Shown: piece by piece, positions 46,977 through 56,012 of the stretch
Numbering within the stretch: position 1 is the stretch's first letter
Layout: the number at the start of each line of letters is the position of its first letter
Assembly (NCBI GenBank): GCA_963738625.1
Contig: CAVTXH010000002.1
Coordinates: forward strand, 992,001-1,056,000
Origin: UBA7672 sp963738625
GTDB lineage: Bacteria > Pseudomonadota > Alphaproteobacteria > Caulobacterales > Hyphomonadaceae
Direction: 5' to 3'
Length of the DNA stretch: 64,000 nt
The notes under the pieces: generated by a model
Seen by the model: the letters and a program-made list of their open reading frames with translations, nothing else
Databases searched by the model: none
What the model was told of the DNA's origin: nothing
Made by a program: the position numbers and the translations under genes

Positions 46977-48215
46977 TCAGCTGATCTTGCGGCCGCCGCT
47001 GGTGTTCGGGCTTTTCTCTGCAGCTTCCTTCGCTATGCGCTGGGCGTCGGCGTCGCTGAAGCCGAGCTCCTTCAGGACCTCGACGGTATGCTCGCCGAGC
47101 AGCGGCGGTTCGCGGCGGATGTCGGCGGGCGTGCCGGCGAATTTTACCGGGTGCCTGAACGCGATGTAGGGGAAGCCGGCCGGGTGCTCGCGTTGGTGGA
47201 TAAAGCCGGTGCCGCGCAGATGCTCGTCCTCGAGAACCTCCGGCAGCGTGGCGCAGCGGGCGGCAGGGATATCCGCCTCTTCCAGCAGGGCGAGCCATTC
47301 ATCGGTGGTCTTGGTCGCGGCGACTTCGCCGACGAGCTGATAGAGAGCGCCGATGTTGGCGGTGCGCGCGGTGTAGGTGGAGAAACGCGGGTCGGTAGTC
47401 ATGACCTCGGGCCGGCCGCCAAGCTCGAAGAAGGTTTTCCACTGCATGTCCGAGTACGGCATGATGCCGATATAGCCGTCCTTTGTCGGATACGGCACGC
47501 GGTTCGGGCTGGACGAACGCGTGTAGGCCATCTGCGCCATCGGCGGGATGAAAGTGTGGCCGTAGAGGTTTTCCACCATGTTGAATGCGGTGAAGGCTTC
47601 GAGCATCGGCGCTTCGATGAACTGGCCTTTGCCGCTGGTCGCCTTCGCATAGAGGCCGGCGATGACGGCGTAGGCGGCATGAAGGCCGGAGACCTTGTCA
47701 GCCATCAGGGCGGGCATGTAGCGCGGCGGGCCTCCGTCGCGGACGTGGAAGAGATCGGCGATGCCGGAGCCGGCCTGGATCAGGTCGTCATAGGCGGGCC
47801 TGCCCTCGTGCTTGCCGCCCGCGCCATAACCGGCGCAGTGAACATAGATGATATCTTCGCGGAGCTTCCTGAGGTCGTCATAGCCGAGGCCGAGGCGCTT
47901 GAGGCCGTCCATGCGGACGTTGGTGAAGAAGACGTCCGACTGCTTCACCAGGCGGCGCAGCGCCTCGATGCCGTCGGGCGTCTTGAGGTCGAGCAGGATC
48001 GCGCGCTTGTTGCGATTGCAGCCCATGTAGATGGCGCCCATGCCCGGGACGGGAGACGGACCGGCATGGCGCATGATGTCGCCTGCCCCGTTCTCGACCT
48101 TAATCACGTCCGCGCCCATGTCGCCGAGCAGTTGGGTGGCGTAGGGGCCGAGGACCACTGTGGACAGGTCGAGGATCTTCACGCCCGCAAGCGGGCCGGT
48201 GGAAGGCGTGGTCAA
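46977..48215 (-). CDS. CaiB/BaiF family (class III) CoA-transferase
   Basis: About 412 residues. Family blocks are LAGVKILDLSTVVLGPYATQLLGDMGADVIKVE, RNKRAILLDLKTPDG and the catalytic-Asp region RPAYDDLIQAGSGI. It moves CoA between carboxylic acids, often in degradation of fatty, bile or aromatic acids. No clear ATG fits; a TTG at 48215 preceded by AAGGGGAG is the best start. Other genes of an acyl-CoA pathway are not nearby. Confidence 0.88.
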   Translation of the reverse strand: MTTPSTGPLAGVKILDLSTVVLGPYATQLLGDMGADVIKVENGAGDIMRHAGPSPVPGMGAIYMGCNRNKRAILLDLKTPDGIEALRRLVKQSDVFFTNVRMDGLKRLGLGYDDLRKLREDIIYVHCAGYGAGGKHEGRPAYDDLIQAGSGIADLFHVRDGGPPRYMPALMADKVSGLHAAYAVIAGLYAKATSGKGQFIEAPMLEAFTAFNMVENLYGHTFIPPMAQMAYTRSSSPNRVPYPTKDGYIGIMPYSDMQWKTFFELGGRPEVMTTDPRFSTYTARTANIGALYQLVGEVAATKTTDEWLALLEEADIPAARCATLPEVLEDEHLRGTGFIHQREHPAGFPYIAFRHPVKFAGTPADIRREPPLLGEHTVEVLKELGFSDADAQRIAKEAAEKSPNTSGGRKIS

Positions 48216-48383
48216 CTCGTGTCGCTCCCCTTGATCGTTGACAGCCTGCCTATCTGCCCGGCGCTGACTCACGCAAGACTGAGGTCGGCGCGACACGCCG
48301 ACTTGATGCCGTATTCGGTCGCTAGCCCATGATTATGCGGCTTTTTTGCTCTTGCGAGGTCTGCGCCTTGCTTTCGCGGCAAA

Positions 48384-48398
48384 CTAGAACCATTCTAG
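48384..48398 (+). promoter_or_regulatory. Irr box (iron-control element) upstream of irr
   Basis: The perfect palindrome CTAGAA-CCA-TTCTAG resembles the rhizobial ICE/Irr consensus TTTAGAA-N3-TTCTAAA. It lies 7 nt before the irr start, so Irr probably represses or tunes its own gene. Confidence 0.65.
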
Positions 48399-48405
48399 AG
48401 CGGCA

Positions 48406-48813
48406 ATGAGCATCATGACGCGACTGCAGTCTGCCGGGCTTCGCGCGACCCCCAAGCGGATCGCGATCGGCGGGCTATTGTTCGATGGCGTCGATCGGCA
48501 TGTTACGGCGGACGACGTTGCAATCATCGCACGGAAGGCTGGTGTCCAGGTATCGCTGGCGACCGTCTACAACACGCTCAACCAGTTCGTGGTCGCGGGC
48601 CTGATGAAGCGCATCACCCTGGACACCGACCGCACCTATTTCGACACCAACGTGTCGGACCACCACCACCTGTTCTTCGAAGAGAATGGCATGCTGCATG
48701 ACATCCCGGGCGACACCGTTCGCGTGGAAGGCCTGCCCCCCATCCCGCCAGGGTCCAAGGTGCGCACGGTGGAAGTGATCGTCCGCATGACGGGCGACCG
48801 CAAGGCGCGCTGA
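48406..48813 (+). CDS. irr: Fur-family iron response regulator Irr
   Basis: A 135-residue Fur-superfamily protein with a winged helix (LRATPKRIAIGGLLF, VSLATVYNTLNQF) and the Irr-type DHHHLFFEENG (His86-88) that binds haem or metal. It lacks the C-terminal Cys pairs of zinc-site Fur/Zur proteins, as Irr does. In alphaproteobacteria Irr acts in low iron on haem synthesis, iron uptake and iron-using enzymes. A matching Irr box is in its own promoter. Confidence 0.88.
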   Translation: MSIMTRLQSAGLRATPKRIAIGGLLFDGVDRHVTADDVAIIARKAGVQVSLATVYNTLNQFVVAGLMKRITLDTDRTYFDTNVSDHHHLFFEENGMLHDIPGDTVRVEGLPPIPPGSKVRTVEVIVRMTGDRKAR

Positions 48814-48862
48814 GGCGGGCTCGCGCGCTTCCGCCCCAAGCTCAGCATCGTCTTTTCTAACG

Positions 48863-48882
48863 AAAAGCCGCTCTAGAAGCGG
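48863..48882 (-). terminator. terminator-like hairpin of the first TerB-like gene
   Basis: On the minus strand, stem CCGCT/AGCGG with loop TCTAG is followed by CTTTTCG. It overlaps the stop codon of the TerB-like gene. The stem is short, so termination is uncertain. Confidence 0.4.
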
Positions 48883-49370
48883 TTCTTCACCAGCAGAACT
48901 TCCATCACGCGCTTTCCGTCGGCAGCTTCGATGCCGAGGAAGGCCATGATCTTGTTGAGGAATTCTGCCTCGATCGGGAGCAGCGCGCCGTCGGCGAGAA
49001 TGATGTCGACGCAGTGGGCGAAGACCGGCAGGCGCATGTCCACCGGCAGGGACTCGCAGGCTTCCTGCAGACCGTTGGGGCGAGCCTTGAGGCGCTGGTT
49101 CACGGCTGCGTTGGCGCCGGCGAGCTGGTTGGCGTTGACGGTCTTCAGCGCGCGGGAACGGCGGGCGAGTGCGTAGATCTCGGCCTGTTCTTCAAGGGCC
49201 ACATTGCCATCGGCGGCGGCGGCGGAGAGCAGCAGGCAGAGGAACGCCTCGGGGACAGACCAGTCGGTGTTGCGCTGCTGTTTGAACTGCTCGGTCAGCT
49301 TGTCGAGGTCGAACGACGACGACTTGGCCGGCTCGGGCGTAGCCTGGAAGATGTTCAAAACGTCCGACAT
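48873..49370 (-). CDS. TerB-like protein, paralogue 1
   Basis: A 165-residue protein with a flexible N-terminus (MSDVLNIFQATPEPAKS) and a helical TerB/tellurite-resistance-like domain: WSVPEAFLCLLLSAAAADGNVALEEQAEI, LPVDMRLPVFAHCVDIILADGALLPIEAEFL, KRVMEVLLVKNRF. The two A.DG..L..E motifs are the acidic metal-binding repeats of that fold. It is strikingly similar to the gene at 54489, including identical stretches such as VFAHCVDIIL and a shared KNRF end. The start follows AGGACC. TerB proteins are linked to envelope stress; the local function is unknown. Confidence 0.75.
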   Translation of the reverse strand: MSDVLNIFQATPEPAKSSSFDLDKLTEQFKQQRNTDWSVPEAFLCLLLSAAAADGNVALEEQAEIYALARRSRALKTVNANQLAGANAAVNQRLKARPNGLQEACESLPVDMRLPVFAHCVDIILADGALLPIEAEFLNKIMAFLGIEAADGKRVMEVLLVKNRF

Positions 49371-49506
49371 GAGAGGTCCTTCCTAAGCAATTCAACTAAC
49401 GCGCCGCCCAGACATCGAAACGCGTTTTCTGCGGCGGCGCAATAGTGCGCGCCCCCTTACCCCATCAGCGGCGCGGCTTCTCGGCCGGCCGCTTGTCCCA
49501 AACGCC

Positions 49507-50115
49507 TCAGGTCGGGCTGGGCGTCGTGCCGCTCGGCGTGATCCGGGGGCGGTCAGGTGTGACGTCCGGAGCGGCGACGACGGGGCGATCGATCCGTTCG
49601 AACTCCTTCTGGAGATCGGCGACATACTTCGCCAGCGTCTGCTCGGCGGCTTCCCGCCACGGCGGCGCCTGTTTGAGCCGGTCCGGGATGCCGCGGGTTC
49701 CGGGACGGCGTGCGAGCACGTCATCGCTGTTCTTCAGAAGAGCGGCCGCGTCAGCCTTGAGCTTTTCAATCTGGCCATACTGAAGCGTCAGGTCGCCAAT
49801 CGCCTTGTCGCGGGCCGCGAGAACGACTTTCTGTTCTCCGATCGCCTTGTCGCGGGCGGCGATCGCGGCCGTGTTCTCGACGATGGTCTTGTCACGGGCT
49901 GCGACTTTCTCCTGCTCCTGCTGGTACTGGAAGTAGAAGAAGCCGGTGCCGGCGACAGCCGCTCCAAGCAGCAGGACAACCAGTGCGCCGAGGAACCCTT
50001 TCGAGATCACCAGCCCGCCCTTCTCCTCACGCGGCGAAGGCGTGGGAGGCGGCGGCGGAGGCGGCATCTCTACAAACACCGTGGGCACAGGACCCTGCGT
50101 GTACTCGCCTGACAT
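49507..50115 (-). CDS. single-span membrane protein with 14-residue coiled-coil repeats
   Basis: A 202-residue protein. A cytoplasmic proline-rich N-terminus (PPPPPPPTPSP) precedes one membrane helix (about 40-62) and a helical region where AARDK recurs at residues 72, 86 and 100, an exact 14-residue (two-heptad) period. A further helical stretch and a Pro/Thr-rich tail follow. The start at 50115 (MSGEYTQG) follows GAGGGG. No family is recognised. It lies between a TerB-like gene and a TPR-like gene on the same strand and probably belongs to their operon. Confidence 0.6.
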   Translation of the reverse strand: MSGEYTQGPVPTVFVEMPPPPPPPTPSPREEKGGLVISKGFLGALVVLLLGAAVAGTGFFYFQYQQEQEKVAARDKTIVENTAAIAARDKAIGEQKVVLAARDKAIGDLTLQYGQIEKLKADAAALLKNSDDVLARRPGTRGIPDRLKQAPPWREAAEQTLAKYVADLQKEFERIDRPVVAAPDVTPDRPRITPSGTTPSPT

Positions 50116-50145
50116 TCTCAATTCCCCTCTGCCGTAGCAGTTGCT

Positions 50146-52080
50146 TTAGTTCGGCTTGCAGTCGTTCACACGATAGAAAGTGTAGAAAGCGCTCGCCGCA
50201 TCATACTGGGCTTGCGTCAGATCGACCTGGGCGGACAGCCCCGAGCAACCTTCCACAACGCCCGTCCCATATTCCAGAAGATCCCTGACCGCCGGCGGCG
50301 CAGCCGTCGAGCCAGGCCATTTGAAGCTCAGTTCTTTAGCCGGCGTGGTCGATCGCGCAACTTCCCGGAGGCCTTGCTCGAAAGCGAATTTCGCGGAATC
50401 GCGCGAGATCGATTTTGCCGCGGCTGGCGCGTACTGGGCGTGCCGAAGATAGAAAAGGCCGCGCAACAGCAGGCCTTCCGGCTGGTCGCTTCCTGCGCAC
50501 CAGATCGAATTGCTGTCGGAAACGCTCGCTCCACCGCGGAGGATGTGCGCAACGCACGCCTGTTCGCGATAGGGCGACTCGCTGCCGCCCACCCTGACCG
50601 CGCGATCCGCATAGTCCACCGCAGCAGCCGACGCCGGGCCGCCGCGGGCCTTGATGAGGCTAAGATAATAGTAGGCGTCCGCCTTGAACTTAGTCTGGCC
50701 TGGAGGCGGCGCGCCGTTGGCGCCGCCCGTGGCGCTGACCACCTGCAGGAAGTGAGTCTCGGCGTCGGCGAGCATGGATTGGCTGTAGTAGTTCTTGGCG
50801 AGCGCCAGGCGCGACCCCACCGAGGTCGGGTCAGCGGCGAGCGCATCCGTAAGCGTTATGCGCACATCTTCGGTGCGGTTGGGCTGCTGGCCCTGCACGT
50901 CGGCCAGCGCGATCAGGACAGCGGCCCTGCTTGCAGCTGGCAGCGCGGGCTGTTTGAGCAGGTTGCGATAGGTCTGCTCCGCATCTTTATAGGCGGCCAG
51001 CTTTTCGGCGCCCTCGTTGAGGCCTTTGGCGTATTCGACCTGCGTGTCCGCGAGCTCCGAAACCAGCCTCAGATTGCCCGCGTCGCTGGCCGTCGCCGTC
51101 TTGTAGTGGCCGATGGACTCGCGAAGCTGGCCCAACCCGCGGGTGGAGCGACCGAGCCCGGCATTCACAGCGCTCGCTTTCGCGCCAGACGGACCGGCGT
51201 TGAGCGCTTCGCGGTAAGCGTCGCGCGCGCGCTCGAACCACGCTGCCTTGTCGGGCGCCGCGGCGCCTCTGGCGATGATCAACCTTGCCTCGCCAAGCCC
51301 GACGTTGAGATCGAGGTTCCGTGGATCGAACCGGAGCGCTTTCTCATACAGCGCCACAGCGCGCTGGGCAGCGGGTGAATCATTCGTCTCAGGCTTGAGT
51401 TCGTTGGCGCCGGCTTTCACGGCGACGTCGATCAGGTTGCGGCGAGCATTGTCGCGAAGCGTCGGATCGACACCCGCGCCGCCGTCGGCGAGCGCGGCAA
51501 AGCCATCGATCGCGTTGTTGAAGTCGAGCGTGCCCCCGCCGCGACTCTGGTAAGCTGACGCGCGCTGGAAAACAGACGAGTTATAAAGACCTGAACCTCT
51601 CGGCACGTTCGGCGAAGTCAGCAGCTCGTCCAGCGAAGCGATAGCCTTCCCGAAGAGCACAGCCCGCTCGGGCGCAGCCGGTTGAAGCGCGTTGCCCTGC
51701 CCGACATAGGCTAGCGCGAGCTGGTACTTGGCGTCGTCGCGCGTTGGGCCGCCGACCCTCGTATCTTGGGCGACGCGTTCCAGGATTGGGACCGACTTTG
51801 AGAAATCGCTGAGGCGATTATACGCCGAGCCCGCATGAAGGCCGGCATTTGCCAGCTGGTCGGGATATTTTCTCGCCGTCTGGAACTGCAGCGCGCATGC
51901 GTCGGCGATGCTCGCCAGCTGGGCGTCCGGCAGCATCAGCGGATATTTGAAACAATCATCAGGCGATTTCTTGAAAGCTGGGGGCGCCTTTTGCGCCATC
52001 GCTGACGCCGCCGTCAGCGCGATCACGGAAACCGCGACGCACCTGGACCAGAATCCGAGGTCTTTGACCTTGTCCCGCAT
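50146..52080 (-). CDS. exported TPR-like protein
   Basis: A 644-residue protein with a cleavable signal peptide (ALTAASAMA-QK, about residue 29) and many tetratricopeptide-like helices (for example RAVALYEKALRFDPRNLDLNVGLGEARL and AESHFLQ-type blocks). Cysteines are spaced as if for disulfides near both ends (DDCFKYP, ADACALQ, EGCSG, NDCKPN). Such proteins are periplasmic scaffolds. The start at 52080 (MRDKVKDLGFW) is preceded by GGTGGATGGA. It is upstream of the coiled-coil and TerB-like genes. Confidence 0.7.
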   Translation of the reverse strand: MRDKVKDLGFWSRCVAVSVIALTAASAMAQKAPPAFKKSPDDCFKYPLMLPDAQLASIADACALQFQTARKYPDQLANAGLHAGSAYNRLSDFSKSVPILERVAQDTRVGGPTRDDAKYQLALAYVGQGNALQPAAPERAVLFGKAIASLDELLTSPNVPRGSGLYNSSVFQRASAYQSRGGGTLDFNNAIDGFAALADGGAGVDPTLRDNARRNLIDVAVKAGANELKPETNDSPAAQRAVALYEKALRFDPRNLDLNVGLGEARLIIARGAAAPDKAAWFERARDAYREALNAGPSGAKASAVNAGLGRSTRGLGQLRESIGHYKTATASDAGNLRLVSELADTQVEYAKGLNEGAEKLAAYKDAEQTYRNLLKQPALPAASRAAVLIALADVQGQQPNRTEDVRITLTDALAADPTSVGSRLALAKNYYSQSMLADAETHFLQVVSATGGANGAPPPGQTKFKADAYYYLSLIKARGGPASAAAVDYADRAVRVGGSESPYREQACVAHILRGGASVSDSNSIWCAGSDQPEGLLLRGLFYLRHAQYAPAAAKSISRDSAKFAFEQGLREVARSTTPAKELSFKWPGSTAAPPAVRDLLEYGTGVVEGCSGLSAQVDLTQAQYDAASAFYTFYRVNDCKPN

Positions 52081-52470
52081 TCCATCCACCCGATGTTATA
52101 AGTTCCCTAGTTAACCTTTATGGACGAATTCCAGCCGCGACAAGAGCAGGAAATAGCATTGGCGCAGTGAACTGATGACCTCCCGTGCCAGGGGAGATTC
52201 GGGAGAAGCACAGCCGATCAGGGCGGAAGAGCCAGCCAACTAATTCGGCCGGACTGTCTGGGCGGTAGGCTGCCGGATGTGGGGCGGCGGGAAAGGCCAT
52301 CCGCCCGCTCCTCGACCGTGAGTTTAATGTCTTCAAGCTGTCATTTCCGCAACGCTCACGACGGCGCCTCCCTGGGCTTACAGGCTTCACGAACCGGAAA
52401 AAGAGGTGCTTAATCCACAATTCGCCGGTCGGGGGATCGGCAACGGGCGGGACAGGATGGCCTCGGGCGG
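52081..52470. other. divergent intergenic region of the TerB-bracketed locus
   Basis: About 390 nt with no convincing gene. It must hold the promoters of the two divergent halves of the locus. I see only a CTCCCG/CGGGAG repeat (about 52171-52203) and no clear -35/-10 pair. Confidence 0.4.
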
Positions 52471-52932
52471 ATGTCGAATGCGCTGCTCCTGAAGCTGGTG
52501 GCGGCCAAGAACGAAGGCGCGGATGTGCGCGTCGTCCTCAGCCAGATTCTGCATCAGAAATGCCGGTCGGACAGCCGCGTCTGCACTTTCGCGTTCGCGT
52601 TCTGGCTGGTGGCCACGCTGGTGTTTGTCGGCGCGGTGGCGGCCCTGATCGCAGGCGAAACCATGCGCGGCGTGCCGATACTGTCGATGATGGGAGAGCT
52701 GGACGATTCGCACCTGCAGGCGGTCGCGACGGCCTGCGCCATCGTTTCGAGCGCGTTGTTCATGACGTTCCTGCGCCTTCGGCAAGAGCAGACTAAACAT
52801 ACCTTCCTTCTAATCCTGGTGATGGACGGAAGCATCAAAGATGCAGCTTCGCTGCTGTTCGGCGGCGGGCGGGACAGCAAGACGGGCATGGCGATCGAAG
52901 CGGCTGACGTGGTGCTAGGCGCCTTTATGTAG
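52471..52932 (+). CDS. two-helix membrane protein of the TerB-bracketed locus
   Basis: A 153-residue protein. A basic cytoplasmic helix leads to two membrane segments (about 40-62 and 84-102), then an amphipathic C-terminus ending AADVVLGAFM. GGGCGG precedes the ATG. No family is recognised. It is followed after 53 nt by a larger membrane-anchored protein on the same strand. Confidence 0.6.
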   Translation: MSNALLLKLVAAKNEGADVRVVLSQILHQKCRSDSRVCTFAFAFWLVATLVFVGAVAALIAGETMRGVPILSMMGELDDSHLQAVATACAIVSSALFMTFLRLRQEQTKHTFLLILVMDGSIKDAASLLFGGGRDSKTGMAIEAADVVLGAFM

Positions 52933-52985
52933 TCCGGCAAACTGCGAGGCAAGCGGGCCGGCTGCTGGACTTGGGGAGTAGTGGG

Positions 52986-54446
52986 ATGACGGATCAACCG
53001 GCCAGCGACACGGCTTCAGCGGCGCGCCTGCTCGTCGATCAGATGCAGCGCGAGCGCCGTTCGTTCTGGGGCATACTCGGCGTCTTCTTCCTGCTGCTGG
53101 CCGGCATCGGCGGCATGATCGTCTATCAGATGCTCGCACTGAAAACCTTCACCGAGGACTCCAGAGCCCAGCGCTTCCACGAGATCGGCGATCAGTCGCT
53201 TGCGCTCAGCCAGCTGCGCTCGCAACAGAATGACGGCGCGCTCGCGCAGCGGCAGGCGGTCGATCAGAGAGTCAAAGCGCAAAAGATGACCGACGTGGCG
53301 TACCGCGCCCTGCGCGCTTCGCCGGACAGTTTAGTGCGGGCGGCGGAAGCTTTCGCGAAGGATCACTTTCTCGGCCGCTCGCTGAACCAGTCGAGCGCAA
53401 TGGTCGTGACCGGCGCGCTGGACTCGAAGCGGTTGTCCCAATCGCAAAAGGCGCTGCTCAACGCCGCCCTCGAAGATTGGAACATGCCGGACAGCATGGA
53501 AAAAGCAGATCTTGCGGCGGCCCTGCCGAAGGTCGAGGCGCGCGCCAAATCGCTCATTGCGGACCGTAGCCTGGCTTATTTCGGTTATGCAGCCAGGGCG
53601 GCTTACCGCTTTCGCCAGGCGAACAGCGCGGCTGTATACATGGACTGGAACAATGGCTGCAAGGAACTGGTGGACGAAGCGACCGCGGCGCTGGCAATCG
53701 CGGATCCCGCAGCCTCGGAATCCGCGGATCCGGAAGCGGCGGGCCTCAACCTGCACTATTGGCGTGGCCAATGCTGGCGCAGGCACGGGGAGCCAGAACT
53801 GGCACGGCAGGAATTCGAAAAGATGATGCGCTTAGCCAAGAGCGAAACGCTTCTGCCGACGAACCCGCTGAAATACCAAGCCTATCACGGCATGGGCACG
53901 GTGATGACGACGCTGCTGGACCAGGGGGAGCGCACGCCGGAGCAGCGATCAAAGGACCTCGCACAGGCGCTGTCCTATCTTCTCGACGCCGGCGAGTTCC
54001 GCGTTCAGGCCGGCATGACCGAAGTCGGCAGGGTCAACTCGACGGGCAATATCGGCTTCCTGCTGCTGAAGGAAAATACGCCCGATAGCCTCGTAAAAAC
54101 GCTCGAGCACACCGGCGCGGTGGATGAGATTCATACCAGCACCTGGAACCTGGTCGCCGAACTGGCGGCGGCGCGGGCATTGCAGAAGCAGGGACTGCCT
54201 CCGAAATTCGAAGATGAAGATCTGAAAGCCCGCGATGCGGCGCTGCGCGAGGCGTATTCGCCGGGCGCACTCGACGAAATCGTGTTCCGCACGCTGGCAA
54301 AGCTGGCCTACCAGCAGAAGTCGTCGCTTCCGAAAACGGAGCTCGGCAAGATCATCGACAAGGCTCACCTCGCAGCGCTCGAGGAAGCCGACGCATGCAT
54401 TCAGCAACGCCTGAAATGCTATCGCGCCGCCTACGGCAAGCAGTAA
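52986..54446 (+). CDS. membrane-anchored helical repeat protein
   Basis: A 486-residue protein starting at 52986 behind GGGGAG. One membrane helix (about 28-50) follows a short cytoplasmic tail, then a coiled-coil-like stretch (FHEIGDQSLALSQLRSQQNDG) and a long helical, TPR-like domain (NLHYWRGQCWRRHGEPELARQEFEKMMRLAKSE). It is predicted mostly periplasmic. No named family fits. It converges with the second TerB-like gene. Confidence 0.65.
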   Translation: MTDQPASDTASAARLLVDQMQRERRSFWGILGVFFLLLAGIGGMIVYQMLALKTFTEDSRAQRFHEIGDQSLALSQLRSQQNDGALAQRQAVDQRVKAQKMTDVAYRALRASPDSLVRAAEAFAKDHFLGRSLNQSSAMVVTGALDSKRLSQSQKALLNAALEDWNMPDSMEKADLAAALPKVEARAKSLIADRSLAYFGYAARAAYRFRQANSAAVYMDWNNGCKELVDEATAALAIADPAASESADPEAAGLNLHYWRGQCWRRHGEPELARQEFEKMMRLAKSETLLPTNPLKYQAYHGMGTVMTTLLDQGERTPEQRSKDLAQALSYLLDAGEFRVQAGMTEVGRVNSTGNIGFLLLKENTPDSLVKTLEHTGAVDEIHTSTWNLVAELAAARALQKQGLPPKFEDEDLKARDAALREAYSPGALDEIVFRTLAKLAYQQKSSLPKTELGKIIDKAHLAALEEADACIQQRLKCYRAAYGKQ

Positions 54447-54488
54447 GCGGCTTGATCGGATCGAGAACTGAAATGAAGACCGGGCTGC

Positions 54489-54995
54489 TCAGAACCGGTT
54501 CTTGATGAGCAGCACTTCCATGACGCGCTTGGCTTCCTCGGGCTGTAGCTCGAGCATGGAGGTGATGCGGTTGAGGTATTCGGCCTCGAGCGGCACGAGA
54601 TTGCCGTCCGACAGGATGATGTCGACGCAATGTGCGAAAACCGGGAGGCGCATGTCGCTAGGCAGCGCCCCACAAGCTTCTTCAAGACCGTTCTTTCGTT
54701 CGGCTAGTCGCTTCTGGATGACCGCGTTGGCCTGGGCGAGCTGGCTCTGGTTCAACGATTTCAACGCGCGCGAGCGCATGAGAAGCGCCTTGACCTCTTC
54801 CTGCTCTTCACGCGCGAAGACGCCATCGACCGATACGGCGCATAGCAGGAGGCACAGGAAGGCCTCCGCCACGGTCCAGTCGCTGTTGCGGTTCTTACCG
54901 AAATCGGCGGCGAGCTTTGCCAGATCGAAGTTGCCGGGCGGCCGCTCGGGCGGCGCCTGGAAGATGTTGATGACCGGGCTGACGTCGTTCGACAT
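54489..54995 (-). CDS. TerB-like protein, paralogue 2
   Basis: A 168-residue homologue of the gene at 48873. It has the same N-terminal NIFQAPPE motif, DWTVAEAFLCLLLCAVSVDGVFAREEQEEV, SDMRLPVFAHCVDIILSDGNLVPLEAEYLNRI and the same KRVMEVLLIKNRF end. The start at 54995 follows GGGGAAAG. The two copies bracket the TPR and membrane genes, facing the same way. Retention of two diverged copies suggests distinct partners. Confidence 0.75.
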   Translation of the reverse strand: MSNDVSPVINIFQAPPERPPGNFDLAKLAADFGKNRNSDWTVAEAFLCLLLCAVSVDGVFAREEQEEVKALLMRSRALKSLNQSQLAQANAVIQKRLAERKNGLEEACGALPSDMRLPVFAHCVDIILSDGNLVPLEAEYLNRITSMLELQPEEAKRVMEVLLIKNRF

Positions 54996-55179
54996 GACTT
55001 TCCCCACGCGACCCTATCCAATTGGCGAGCGACGATGAAGCGAACGGCCCCGAAAGGCAAGCTGCCCGACTGAAGAGGCGGCGACTTCAGGTAACCGGCG
55101 TCCCGACCAGCGAAAACGCAATGCGGCGTAATGTAGATTTTGTCATGTCGCGGGGCTATCGCGCTCGCGTGACAGCGGC

Positions 55180-55808
55180 TCACAACAGCGGCCAACTCTT
55201 CAAAGTGACGTGCCTGGTTTTCTCCACCCAGCTTTCGACGAGTTGAAAACTGACGGCGCGCCAACCAATGGGAGCGATCGAAATCGCCGGAGGACGCTCC
55301 TCGCCGTATGCAATTGTCATATGCGGCGTGAAGCCGGAGCGCCTGCCGACCTTCAGCCCCTTCACGCGAAGCGCATCTCGCACTGCCAAATGAAGCGCCA
55401 TGGCGCCAAGAACGTCTTCGCCAACGAGGACAAAGGGGCGGTGGCTTTGCGGCTGCCGAAGCTGATGGCTCTATCAAACACCAAATCTACCTTGGGAAAG
55501 CGAACGGCCGCGAGCGCCCACATGGCCCGTTCAAGAGAACTTGCCGGTATGCCGCCCCGCCGGCTGCCCAGCGATAGCAGCGTAACGTGCAGTATCTCGG
55601 GCGGCCGCCGGCTTAGGCGCGTGCACGAACAAAGCGGGGCGGTCGAGCGGTAGACGGGCGCCGCCGCCTCACGACCTGGTTTGAGGGCCAGAAAGACGTT
55701 GGTCAGCTGATCCTTTGGTGGTCGTTCGGGCCCTGCAACTGCCAACGGTCGGCCTTCGGAGCTCGAGAGAACATTTAAGGAACTCGCATCGTGCTGTCGA
55801 CTCGGCAC
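55180..55808 (-). pseudogene. thpR: 2'-5' RNA ligase (ThpR-like), split by a frameshift
   Basis: Two adjoining minus-strand frames together make one RNA-ligase-like protein. The first (from a GTG at 55808) carries TNVFLALKPG, the first H-x-T motif LHVTLLSLG, and KVDLVFDRAISFG. The second, one base out of phase, reads FVLVGEDVLGAMALHLAVRD and the second motif FTPHMTIAYGEERP. The switch is in about 55444-55465. It is either a true pseudogene or a sequencing or assembly error. An intact protein would be about 180 residues and join or cyclise RNA ends. Confidence 0.75.
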
Positions 55809-56012
55809 ACCGAAAATCCTGCCTGTTCAGCGCCTGATGACGCCGCGATCGATGCCTGGGATTGACCGGTGAAAGCTGCGCGGCAGCCACACACTTGTCG
55901 CCGCTGCGTCAATTCAAATTCGGAGCGGTCGTTTCGATCTGGCGGCGCTTCATGTTCGGCGCCAGTGTTCGACAAGCGCCGCAAGAAGCGCGTCAACGAA
56001 GGGTGGACCCCC

